A stretch of 64,000 bases of DNA from Selaginella moellendorffii (taxonomy: Eukaryota; Streptophyta; Lycopodiopsida; Selaginellales; Selaginellaceae): positions 1,260,431-1,324,430 of the forward strand of contig NW_003314293.1 of NCBI RefSeq assembly GCF_000143415.4, in the 5' to 3' direction. Of this stretch, positions 21,617 to 31,901 are shown in pieces. How positions within the stretch are numbered: the stretch's first letter is position 1; every line of letters starts with the position of its first letter. Below the pieces are notes generated by a model. It saw nothing but the letters and a program-made list of their open reading frames with translations. It was not told where the DNA came from and did not search any database. A program made the translations under genes and the position numbers.

Positions 21617-21652
<36 letters not shown>
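21617..21652. repeat. (AT)n microsatellite
   Basis: About 36 bp of pure AT dinucleotides, between the gypsy LTR and the start of the Crinkler-like gene. Confidence 0.9.
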
Positions 21653-21655
<3 letters not shown>

Positions 21656-21725
21656 GGGGCTTGAGGGTTTAGGGTTTTTGCTCTTTTAGGTTTTTAGATG
21701 GTTGTGTCAGAAACGTTTTGGGGCG

Positions 21726-23407
21726 ATGCCAGCTGTGGTTGTGCTGCGCAAGGGGCAGCTGCTCCAAACCTATTCGGATCAAGGCCTGACAGTGGGTGAC
21801 GTACTTGATGATTTGCGCGAGTCGGGGTTTGTGGGGCATCTGGAGGACGAGCACGGCAAGCTCCTCCGCAGGTACGTTCTTGTTGGAGGCTCTACGTACA
21901 ACTTCGTAGAGGTGATGCTGGGAAATGGGATTGATTGATTTTCTAATGCATTGAAAATCCGCAGAAGCAAGGGGCAACCTGGTTTGATTTGCATCTACGA
22001 GTACCCTCACCTTCCGCTTTCGCTGCAGACCCTGAAGCTATGATGCGGTATCTGGGCGGTGACGATCCGATATACGATCTCGGTCGGACATCAGCAGCCA
22101 TTCCGCTGCCGCTCACAGTTGAGGCGTTCGCACTGTACGTCCAAGGCCTTAAGTTCCGTGTTCTCGACGCATTGGACTGGAGCTTCGTGTCCAAGGTTAT
22201 GGGCATGAGTAGATTCTTCGAGAATGAGACGCAGCGGCAGAGTGCATTTCTGGAGTGTACTGAGGATTATCTCAGGGCAACATGTGCTGGTGTGCAGTTG
22301 AGGTTTACGGAGTCTGTCAAACGGAAAGGCATGCCGGATATCAAGATCGAGGCCTTGGTCCTGGGAGAGTGGATAACTATCTGCATGATAGAGGTGAAGG
22401 TAGAGATTGGGGGAGGGGAGCCTTGTGTCGAGCTGGTGAAGTACTACGCCGACTACACAACGCAGCTGTGGCAGAGAAACGATTGGTTGTATCAAAACTC
22501 CTGCTGTCCAGTGCTGCTGATTGAGGTTGTTGGTCCGCATGTCCGAGTTGGGGGTGCGGTCAGGTACGTGGACAAGCCTGCTTATCAGCCATTCACCCCG
22601 CTTCTTCACGTTTTCAAGTTCGTCCAGGATGCAGACCACCTGAGTATCCTGTCCAGAGCTCTTGGCTCCATTGGTGATGCGGTGAAGTCTTTGGTGGCGT
22701 TTTACGCTGGGGTGACGCGTTCCCTTCCGCCTGTAAGGGCAGCTGAAGTGGAGTGGCCTTACGCGATCACACGTCTGCAGCAGCAAGGGGCGGTAATTGT
22801 TCAGACCACGCTTTCACGGAGCTTCCTCCGTGCAATGAACAAGCAACTCCTGTTTGGCGTGGAATTGAAGGGAAACCGCCGCATCGTCAAGTTCTGCCAA
22901 CGTTACGGAACTGCGATCCATCAGCAGTGGGCTGCTGAAGGCTTTGCTCCTTCCTTCACGTGGCGCACCCTTGCTGGTGGCTGGTTGATGATCGACATGG
23001 AGCTGTGCTCACAGGACGATGGCTGGGTATCACTTATGGCCTTGGATCCCAACAGTTGGAGTGTAGGAGACAACGCAGCTAATGAGTATCGTCTGCAGCC
23101 AGAGGAGTGGGAAGTTTGCAAACAGAAGGTGGTAGAGGGATACAGGACTCTGCGGCTCAAGTTTCCAGGGGTTGTGCACGGAGATCTGCGAAAGGCCAAC
23201 ATTATGTACAATGTCTCAAGCAAGCACGTAGCTTTTCTGGACTTCGACTGGGCAGGGATCGAAGGACAGGAGAAGTACCCGCTGCTGATTAACACCCTCA
23301 TGCAATGGCCTGAGGGCGTTGGTCCGTGTAAACCCATGAAAGCGGAACACGACCGGCAATTGCTTGCTACTGAGCTGGGGGTGAAGCCTGACGACATTGT
23401 CGCCTAA
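21726..23407 (+). CDS. Crinkler-like PD-(D/E)XK nuclease plus kinase-like protein
   Basis: Two exons, 21726-21911 and 21965-23407, split by a 53-bp phase-0 GT-AG intron, give 542 residues. Residues 1-62 form a small domain like the ubiquitin-like header of Crinkler-type proteins. Residues about 150-250 hold a restriction-endonuclease-like fold signature: PD at 186-187 and E-V-K at 205-207 within MIEVKVE. The C-terminal part is kinase-like: candidate ATP-binding Lys in RIVKFCQRYG (about 371), catalytic loop HGDLRKAN at 467-474 and DFDWAG at 488-493, the form typical of this group instead of DFG. Aravind and co-workers described such nuclease-kinase combinations as transposon-derived eukaryotic effectors or conflict proteins. 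The frame is intact and GC-rich between decayed elements, which suggests selection or recent arrival. The cellular role is unknown. Confidence 0.8.
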
Positions 23408-24029
23408 GAGACTGCCTGTGCTCGCGACACGCGACCTTTTGTTTTTTTCTATTTTCTTTTCTTTTGTTTTTTTTCAGCTTGAAGTTTTCAAGCTCAAGAA
23501 CAAATGCAGAATGGGATGAGAGCTCCAGTTGTCGGATAGGAACTGGACGCTTTGAGCCCCCAACATGCAGAGAAAAATCAACAGAAGTCGTTGTGCAAAA
23601 TCCATTCTACTGGGGCATAATTCGAAATGCTTTTATATGAATTCGTCTTTACAATGGGTATTTGCAACTAGACATTGTCTACATTGCTCTGATTTGTTGC
23701 ACCAGGGTTGAAATAGTCCATCATCTTTTAGAGATATATTAACTATAGTACGCTGCTCTGCTGTGGCATAAATGAATCGTGTGCTCAAAAGCCTAGGCGG
23801 AGCTTGTAACACTGTTCAACAGCACTGGAGTTCGCCGACCTGGTAGTGATCTTGTATCTCTGCTAGACGATCCGAAGCACATTGGCAACAGGCTAGCTGG
23901 TGCGCTGTCTCCCAAGTTCCATTAGAACACACAATTGTTTCTTTCTTTTTTGTTTTTTTGTTTGTTTGTTTTTGTGTTTCTTTTTTTCAGGGGCTGCTGT
24001 GTAGCCGGTCTGTCAGGCTTAAAAACCTT
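23408..24029. other. 3' flank of the Crinkler-like gene
   Basis: T-rich tracts (23440-23475 and 23940-23990) and no recognisable coding sequence. It probably includes the 3' UTR. Confidence 0.4.
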
Positions 24030-25314
24030 AGGATAAACATCCCCTCACCATAAGAAGTTTGAAAAGAGGCAATGATTATACAGTGTAAGTGGGTACACAA
24101 ATTTAAGTATAAAAAGTTAGGTGAAGGTTAGGTTTATTACACCCATAGCTAAATAGATAAACAAATTTCTAAATGGCAATTGAAAGAGCTAGTACACATG
24201 CATTAGCCTCCTGAGTTCAAAGTGCATGGAAAATAATGCAAACTTTGGCAGTTTATTTATGGACTCAAATAATCCTTAATGATATGGTATAAACATCTTG
24301 AATAAATTCTTTTTAACACTTGATTTCAACCATGTATGAGCAGACTAAAAAACTTTACTATTGTATTTGAGAGTCAACAATTATACTCATATGTGTTTAT
24401 ATTGATGATCTCATCATGGTTGGGATGATATTGAATTTATGATGGCTAAAAGAGCAACTCGCTAGATAGTCTAAGATGACAGATCTGGGTAAAAATTTAT
24501 TCTGTCTTAGCTTACAAGTTTCTCACAACAGGGAACACTGCATCTTAAGGATTCATTAGCGGAAGTATATGTCCAATCTCATCAAAGCATATGGCAAATT
24601 CTTTACTATGCACATTGCCCTAACTCCAGCACTACAACTCCACAAACTTTCCAAAGCTGACAAACCACGTTCTGAGGGGGAAAAGAAATAGATAATGCAA
24701 TTACCATATCAAAACGTGGTTGGTTCTTTGATATACCTTGTGACAGCAAGTCAACAAAACATAACAACAGCCATTTCTCGCATATGCCAATTCATGTAGA
24801 ATCAGGGAAGAGACATTGGTATGTGGTGGAGCAAATCTTTAACTACATTGTGCAAATCTTGACACTCTACCTCAAATTTAAAGGTAGCATGTCACTAGAA
24901 GTACATTAGGAAAGGAGTTAGTCATCAACTTAATTAGTTCCATATGGGATGGACCTTGATGACCACAGATCAACAACCGAATATGTATTCAAATTCTCCA
25001 ATGCTGTTGTATCTTGGTAGAGTTAGAAATAATGAATGGTGGTATTATCAACAACTGAGGCCAAGTAAAATGTAGTCACTCTAGATTCATTGACTACTAC
25101 GAGACATTAGATTCAAGATGCAAACATCAATGAATGTATACAATAATAAAACAGCATGTGTACAGTCTATTACGAATCACAGGACCAAAATTGTAGCTGA
25201 CCTCTTGACAAGACAACAGTAGCTGTTCAACAATTTGAACAATTGTGTAGCCGCTTCCTATTGGAAGCTGAGATCTGATTTACGATCTGAAAAGATTGTC
25301 AGATATAGGGGGAG
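24030..25314 (+). pseudogene. Ty1/copia RT-RNase H remnant
   Basis: Scattered across frames, but in normal copia order. WVHKFKYK is near 24090; a degenerate YGLK-S..WYKHLE is at about 24265-24300; the catalytic box YIDDLIMVG is near 24395-24425; VVGSLIYLVTASQQN is near 24718-24760. EQIFNYIVQ follows at about 24830, then the RNase H block DDHRSTTEYVFKFSNAVVSW near 24960-25020 and a tethering ADLLTRQ-like motif at about 25200. Many stops show it is dead. gag, protease, integrase and the 5' LTR are absent. Confidence 0.75.
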
Positions 25315-25429
25315 TGTTGGAGAAGTAAGAATCAAGGTCACAATGAGACAGGGATCTACAGCAAGAATCTCAGAGAGATTTAAGGATATGAACATATATA
25401 TAAACCTCTACTTCTAAAGCATTCATACA
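25315..25429 (+). mobile_element. Copia 3' LTR, probable
   Basis: ATAGGGGGAG followed by TGTTGGAGAAG is the classic copia polypurine-tract/LTR junction. The right edge is estimated at the ...CATTCATACA near 25429. No second copy is in the window, so the end is uncertain. The unidentified minus-strand coding stretch abuts it. Confidence 0.55.
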
Positions 25430-26006
25430 GTTGAATTTTTCCTGTTCATTCTTTCCATCAGTCCCTGTTAGCCAAAACGGCCTGAACAGTTTGTAGTCTT
25501 CAGCCAGCACCTTCCTTGTCGGATCTGTTGCCTCTGATGTCACAGTGAGATCCGATAACCGCCGATTGGTACCAAGAACTAGAGCCCACAGACCATGATG
25601 TGCTCTGCCTAGAACTCGCCTGAGAAGCGTAAATCCCGTATCCCTCGTATCCTCGTTGGGCAGTTCCAAATCTACCAGCGTATTAGCATCGTCAAAGCGA
25701 AACAGCACTTTGAGGGTACCCTCCAAAGGCAACCCTTGGATAGCAGTCGTTAAAGCCTCTCTAAGCATGCGACTCCCAGCGTCGCTGAAACGTCCTGAGC
25801 GTAGTAGGATGCTCAGCCTCTTTAGCGGTTGCAGCTGCTTCAAGATGCGCTCTCCAGTGAGAAAGTCGACTGGCTATCTTCCGTGCTACAGGGAAAGCCA
25901 CGGCTGAGATCCATTTGGACGAGTATCCATGCTTCCAACACCTCACAGGCTCTTGCCACTGTTTGAAACTAGGCTTTTTTAATGCGATCCTTTCAGATAT
26001 TACCAT
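25430..26006 (-). CDS. Unidentified coding stretch, possibly cut by copia LTR
   Basis: Two overlapping minus-strand frames look coding. 26006-25761 reads MVISERIALKKPSFKQW through FPVARKIASRLSHW. The next, from about 25890 to 25430, reads DFLTGERILKQLQPLKRL, FRFDDANTLVDLELP, GFTLLRRVLGRAHHGLWALV and KVLAEDYKLFRPFW. Joining them needs a frame change near 25890, where AG acceptor-like sites occur. The second frame then runs on into the presumed copia LTR and stops at 25370. I do not recognise the family. It may be a host gene whose 3' end was lost to the insertion, or a small expressed gene ending near the LTR. Confidence 0.35.
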
Positions 26007-26340
26007 CCTCCCCAGTAATCCAGTAGCAACCTCAAATCTCTATAAATTTGCAAGTTTAGGGTTGTCATTTTAGAATGGGGCGCAAGGCAAAACATAAATG
26101 ACGTACAAGCCCTTTTGGTAGGGCTCACACGCCAGCCTCGACTTGCCCTAGCCGCTACTCTGCACAACAGCGAATAACGGTGCCACGAATTTGTTGCTAG
26201 ATAACTAAATTGCATAAATCCTTCTTAATATTGTGACTCCCTCGTCTTGAAGAGCATACTCCAAGAATGCTTTCGCGGAATCATCTAAACCCTAATTTTA
26301 AACAAAAGTTTATTAGTCAATGCTTTTTAGGGTAGGAGCG

Positions 26341-27484
26341 ATGGCGCCAGCGTCTCCCTTCGTGGGCGACGTTCTCGACGGCGATGTGGCGCTCGTCACG
26401 GGCGGTGGATCTGGTATTGGCTTCGAGATTGCGCTGCAGCTGGGCCTTCACGGCGCGCGATTGCTCCTCCTCGGCCGCCGCCTTCCCGTGCTCGAGGCGG
26501 CCAAGAAGAGTCTCTCCGCCCGCGGAATCCAGGTTTGCTATAGCTCTTCGATTCGGGATTGCCCGATCGCTCCTCGTTACAGGTCGAGTACGCGCATGGA
26601 GACGTGAGATCGCCCGACGACGCCGCCAAAGCCGTGAATCTGGCCGTGGAGCGATTTGGGAAGCTCAGCATTCTCGTCAACAGTGCCGCTGGGAATTTCT
26701 TGGCGCCGGCCGAGTTGCTCACTTCCAAGGGGTTTAAAACTGGTGCGTGTTCTTCCCGTCTAGATGATAGATGAGATTCTTTCTTTCTTTCTTTTAGTTT
26801 CATCAAGAGCATCGTCTAGGCAGTTCTCGAGATTGATACACTGGGGACTTTCAACATGTGCCACGCTGCATTCCCAGCGCTCAAGCGAAGCTCGAGCGAG
26901 AAGAGTGTTATCATCAACATTAGCGCGACTTTGCACTATGGAGCTACTTGGTATCAATCGCATGCCGCGGCTGCCAAGGTTCTCAACTTCTCCAAGGTTC
27001 TTTCTATAAAACTTGTCTCTGGTTCTTTTCAGGCTGCCATAGACAGCTTAACTCGAAGCTTGTCCCTCGAATGGGGTCCTATTCGTGTTAATGGCATTGC
27101 TCCAGGGCCGATCGCCGATACCGCTGGCTGGGAGAAGCTCTCTGTCGGAGTTGACTCTGCTGCGAGCGTCCGTTCCCGGGAAGAGATTGTGGAAAAAACT
27201 CCAGCAGGACGCGTCGGAACAACGTGGGACATCGCGATGGCCGCTGTGTTTCTAGCTGTAAGTTTTCTTTCCCTTCGTCGCTTTGCTTCGAGGCTAAGAG
27301 TTTTTCTCGTGCATTTTTTTAGTCGAGCGCTGGAAGCTGGATAACCGGCGAGACGATTGTTGTAGACGGTGGAAACTGGCTGTATTATCCTCCAGCTCTT
27401 CCAGCTGATGCCGTCGCCGAGGCTTCCAGAGCTGTGGAAGCATCGAGCAGACGAGTGGGCGTTCCTGAAAGAAGCAAGCTTTGA
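26341..27484 (+). CDS. Peroxisomal 2,4-dienoyl-CoA reductase (SDR family)
   Basis: Five exons: 26341-26532, 26583-26742, 26824-26978, 27033-27257 and 27323-27484. Introns are 50, 81, 54 and 65 bp, all GT-AG, and the product has 297 residues, the usual size of plant and animal DECR2 proteins. It reduces 2,4-dienoyl-CoA with NADPH during beta-oxidation of polyunsaturated fatty acids. Visible features: VALVTGGGSGIG (cofactor-binding TGxxxGIG) near residue 16, LVNSAAGNFLAPAE, GFKTVLEIDTLGTFNMC across an exon junction, and RVNGIAPGPI. The C-terminal tripeptide SKL is a canonical type 1 peroxisomal targeting signal. For intron 3, GT at 26979 was chosen by homology; a donor 18 bp later would add six residues in frame. 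Confidence 0.92.
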
Positions 27485-27665
27485 CGAAACTTTTGCGATA
27501 CTCTGACACGACATACTTGATCGAAAAACATTCTTATTAAAGTGGTGAACAAAACAAGATATTGGTTATGGAAGTGGAACTACAAAAAACCAAGTAACGA
27601 AGTAGTGATCAATCGAAGTTAAACTACAAAAGAATGGCAACCAGAAGGAAAGAGGAACTTGACCA

Positions 27666-28325
27666 TCATACCGCGGGAACGAGCAACCAGACGAGATTGA
27701 GCAGCAAGAGGAAGGCCCTGCTGCTGTGAAGCATGAGAGCTGGCGACGGGAGAGGAGCTGGAGCGGCGGGACAAGGCAGGCCCTCTGGGCCGGCGACGCA
27801 GAGATTGGCAAAGAGGCCACCCGGGTAAGCCCCGGCATTGTTGAGGTACGCAAACATCTCGTCCGCGCAAGTGGTGTTTTGATCGTTGAAATAAGTGATG
27901 TACCTACAGGTGAGTGCGATGAAAGAGTCGCAGCAGGGCTTTTGCGGGTATGGCGACTTGCATACGCTCGTGATACTGGTATAGTTGACGGTCCCGAAAT
28001 CAAATGGGCAAGCTGCAAAGAAAGTTTCAGCAGCACGGTCGGTGAAAGCAACGAGAATGGAAGCACAGATCGAATGAGGGTCCAGGAGACCCATAGGAAA
28101 GAAGAGCCTCCAAGTAAGGTGGAAAGCCATCGAAGGGATCGAAGCAAGAGACCAAGACAGAAGAACTTACGAGCTTTAACTTGGGAGAGTCTCCTCATCG
28201 GCCCCTGCGATCCTGCATTGACGGCGAGTATGAAACTCTGCGAGGAATGGGATGATGATACCTGAGGCTTGGCAGCACAGCAAGAAGCAGCAAAGGGCCA
28301 AGCAAGCTCCTGTCCACAAACCCAT
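27666..28325 (-). CDS. LLG: LORELEI-like GPI-anchored protein (LLG)
   Basis: Exons on the minus strand 28325-28181 and 28012-27666 give 163 residues. The start MGLWTGACLALCCFLLCCQA is a clear signal peptide. The core matches LRE/LLG proteins: CPFDFGTVNYTSITSVCK, PCCDSFIALTC, CADEMFAYLNNAGAYPGGLFANLC. A Pro/Ala-rich spacer and a hydrophobic tail (LLLLNLVWLLVPAV) fit a GPI anchor signal. In flowering plants these proteins chaperone and co-receive CrRLK1L/FERONIA kinases and RALF peptides. The exon 1 donor is odd: the frame requires the weak GTTAAA at 28180, while a consensus GTAAGT at about 28165 would place an in-frame TAA in the mRNA. The gene converges on the dienoyl-CoA reductase, 182 bp away. 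Confidence 0.85.
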
Positions 28326-29550
28326 CTCCAATCGATTCTCGGATGAATGGTAGCCGCGTGGATCGAGTGCGAGCAAAACCCCAGGCAAGAGTCTACTCGT
28401 TACTTCTGATTAACGTGTTGGTTTATTAGTTTCTTTCTAGCTGATTAATTACGCAAGTTCCCACTACAATCTAGGCGGTCAATTCCCCGTCGGTTTCATG
28501 TGATTCTATCAACGCGGCATGCCAGCGCATCTATAATAAAATAATAAAAACCTCCCGCAGCCGTTGGATATCAGGTTCGGGTAGCGTTGTATGGACTGGA
28601 TGTGTTGGCAGCCGATGGTGACGGAGGGAAACAGGGACAAGCTTTCATCTAGGGCTCCATTGCTCGCTCTTTCTTGCCACGGGGTAGGTAATTGTATCAC
28701 AAAACGTTACATCCAATTCAGTTTACACTGTACATTGCTGCATTTGCCAAGCTCCAAGTGGAGATCACGTTGTATGCTAACAATTCAAAGAGGTTCTCTA
28801 ATTTTTTTTCCCAAAAAAAAGAAAACAAGCAGTTGCCGCCAATGGGGCTGCTGCTACTCATGGCCACCACCACATGCTAGGGACACAACAACCCCACGAT
28901 GGAAAATTCTTACCCCATTGGATTCACATTTTGACATATGAGTGTTCTTTAATTCCAGGTCTTTGCTCAATCTCTGCCTCAAAATCCACCAAGCGCTGCT
29001 GCTGAGATCCGCCAGGTACAAGACCATCTTCTTTTGAATAAAGTCTTCTCTCATTCTAGCTCCTTTTTCAGAGTCAAACTAAGGACCCCACTCAGTCTCA
29101 AAAATTAAATCTCTGAGATTATATTCAAGATAATCTCTACATTCAATAAATATATTTATTTAAACACTTTTTATAAATAGCTAATGGGACCAATACATGG
29201 GGTGAGAATATTTGACATACATGGTAAGCAATCATATAACAATATTGAGGGACTAGTGTTTAATATACAAAAGTTTTTTGGCATTACTTAGTGCAAGACA
29301 CAATAAAAAAGAAACTCCTTATTCAGCTAAAGATGTTTAATTAATAGCATATAGGAATTCCATCCTTATGCTTGTTTAATCTAAGTATAATTGAAATGTC
29401 CAACTAACACAAGAAGGGTCCAAAAATACTAATCTTTTATTATTATGGTAGTAAAAAAAGAATATATGAAAAAACTTGCTAATAAGTAATTTTCAATACC
29501 CACAATCACAATAAATATAATACATCTAAATCTTACTTATCATATACTAC
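28326..29550. other. Intergenic, LLG promoter side
   Basis: No confident gene. Short open pieces occur at 28590-28680 and about 28960-29017, bounded by AG and GT, but no domain is recognisable. It turns AT-rich beyond 29090. Confidence 0.4.
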
Positions 29551-31850
29551 CTTGAGACAATGTTTAACTGCAAGGTGTCAAGTAGCGTCTTGCCTGTATT
29601 CATCCAATGCCAAAGCCTCCCAAGCTCTTATCTACTGCTTCTCATTGAATTGAAGATTTACTACATGTTGTAGAGTAAGCTGCAATGATGAGACTTGGAT
29701 GGCGATAGGAAGGACAGCCTCTGTGCTAGAGAGAAGTGAGAAAGGTGTTGCTGCAATAGATGTTTTGACATGGTTTTAAACATCCACAAAGGCATGAACA
29801 AGTGCTCATGCGAATAGATTGTCAACCAGCTTCAAGATAATTGTCTTCAAAATTTTGTTAGAAGACTTGGCTTGTCTATTTGATTATGGATATCTACTAT
29901 TGCTTAAAATGTGAGTTTCACCAAGGTATGCAACTACTATGCTGATGAAAGAACTGCCAAGATTGGACACCAAAACTGCTAGGAGTCTAAAGTGATAAAT
30001 GATGTGCTCGTAGAGAAACTTCACTATGGAGATCTAATCTGCAATTCAAAACGAGATGGCCTCAGGCCACTTAGTGAAGTAATCTATGGCAACAAAAACT
30101 ATGAACTTGGTGGAGAAATCCAGCCAATGAAGTCAAGTCCCACTTGAAGGACCTAGCTGCGACCACGAACTGGAAAGGAAGGTGAAATGTAGTTCTTCGA
30201 GTTGCATTGTTGGCAAAGAAGGCACTCTTTGGCATAGGTTGCTGTGTCTTGATGAATGGTCAGCCAAAAGAGCCCATGTTGCAAAATTTGCTGTGCTGTC
30301 ACCCTTGCTAAGAAGTGTCCAAAACAAATGTGGAAAGAGCAAAGAATCCCTGGGATCTCATGCTCTACAACACATCAAAGAAGGTGTTGTGTCAATAAAG
30401 AGCCCCTCCAAGCAAACAATTATCCTGAGCCTTATGAGTTATTGATCGCTGTTGCTCCCATGAGAAAGATGGTGGATACTACCCAGTATAAAGATACCTT
30501 GCAATACGATGGAGAGAAGCAGAAACACTAAAGGTATCCACCAATGCGATCAGAGCTTGGCTAGGGTTATGGACTTGTTGCTTCCTTGCAATGAACTCTA
30601 GCTCAAAATCCTGGATCATGAGCGACAACAATAAAGTACGTGATCGCTGATTGTTTTTCTGTAAAAGGAAAGTCAGTAGATTGCAAGAGACATGGATGTG
30701 GATACGGGCTTCAAGTAAAAGGTGGCAGAAATGTCGTAATATGTATACTACTGCCACAGCTTCTCACTGCTCTGAATCCTTAAGTGAATGTGAGACAAAG
30801 TAGACAGCGTGGAGGGGGTTTTGTGGCTCCTTTCATTGACACAAACAGCAATCACCCATCCTTTCTAGCATCTCCTCAAGATGGTCACACCTTTCCAGTG
30901 GCAACAGCAAGCTTTTGAGGTGATCTAACCCCTTCTTCGACAACCGCCAATTCCTGGAGACTGTTTTGAGATTTTCATCACCACTGGAGCTGAAGCTTTT
31001 GGAGCTAGCAAACTTTGGAAACAAACTAGCCTGGTGTAGCATCTTAAGTGATGTTGGAGGTGGACTCTGGAGCATAGGGAGTGATGCCTTGAGATGAGAT
31101 ATCAAAATTGAGCAGCCTCTCTTGTGTAACTCTGAAATTGCATTTTCGGTGTTGAGTGAAAACCAGGCAATGCTAGAAAACTTGCTCCAAGGTCAATTAG
31201 ATGATCTTTAAAAGAGCAAGATGCTGAGCAAAAGGTCGTCCATCTAAACTCGAAGAGAGGAGCCGAGAAGGTCATGAAAAACATACTTGGAGAAATGCAG
31301 CTCCTACATTATATAAACCAAATGGAAGTACTTTATATGCGAAGACACTCCATGGCGTGCAGAAACCTGTCTTTTTTCGATTATGAGGATGAATCTAGAG
31401 CTGGTTGTGGCCAGCTAACTCATCGAGGATCTCATTTTGAAAAGGAGTTGCAAAGCGATCCTTGAGTGTCATGTCATTGAGGCTGACACATAACATATAG
31501 TCAGGGATGGAGTGACTCCCAAGTGTACAGCCCAGGGAGTGGAGGGATAGGAGTCAGCAGTGGTGTCTCACAGCAGTGAGGATTTGGCTTTAAGCAAAGA
31601 CAAAAATGGAATGACTTCCACCTTGAAAACCGGCTGGATGTCTTCTAGAGCATCTTGCATGTCTCGTGTGAAAGCTTTTGTCCGCCCACATTTGTGAACC
31701 CAAAAGTTGTCACCACGGAGGACATTGTGAATGTGATGAAATGAAAGTGTTGTCTAAAATCCATTCTCTTCAAGTTAAAGCTCTCTGGTGATAGAAAAGT
31801 TCTTTCAAACTCTGCTGGGCAATTTCTAGTTATTGAGAAAGATTAGCTAT
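29550..31850 (-). pseudogene. Degenerate gypsy pol (RT, RNase H, integrase)
   Basis: Followed right to left on the minus strand. RT is near 31330-31200 (GAAF-QVCFS), then a long RT-RNase H linker to about 30840 and RNase H around 30840-30479 (YFVSHSLKDSEQ, EAVAVVYILRHF, FELEFIARKQQ). The integrase core at about 30150-29700 shows AIDYFTKWPEAI, VSNLGSSFI, SNRQAKSSNKILKTI and ATPFSLL-TEAVLPI. Numerous stops mean it is dead. No LTR was found. It differs from the two families further left. Confidence 0.7.
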
Positions 31851-31901
31851 GGAAACTTTGGTACGATGGAAACTTAATACAAAGAAGATACTTTGGTACC
31901 T

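Noticed and set aside
22091-22786. 231-residue minus-strand ORF opposite the Crinkler-like gene
   Set aside because: Shadow frame; no domain.
26979-26996. Alternative donor 18 bp downstream in intron 3 of the dienoyl-CoA reductase
   Set aside because: It would insert six residues (VLNFSK) inside the conserved catalytic-helix region, which homologues lack.
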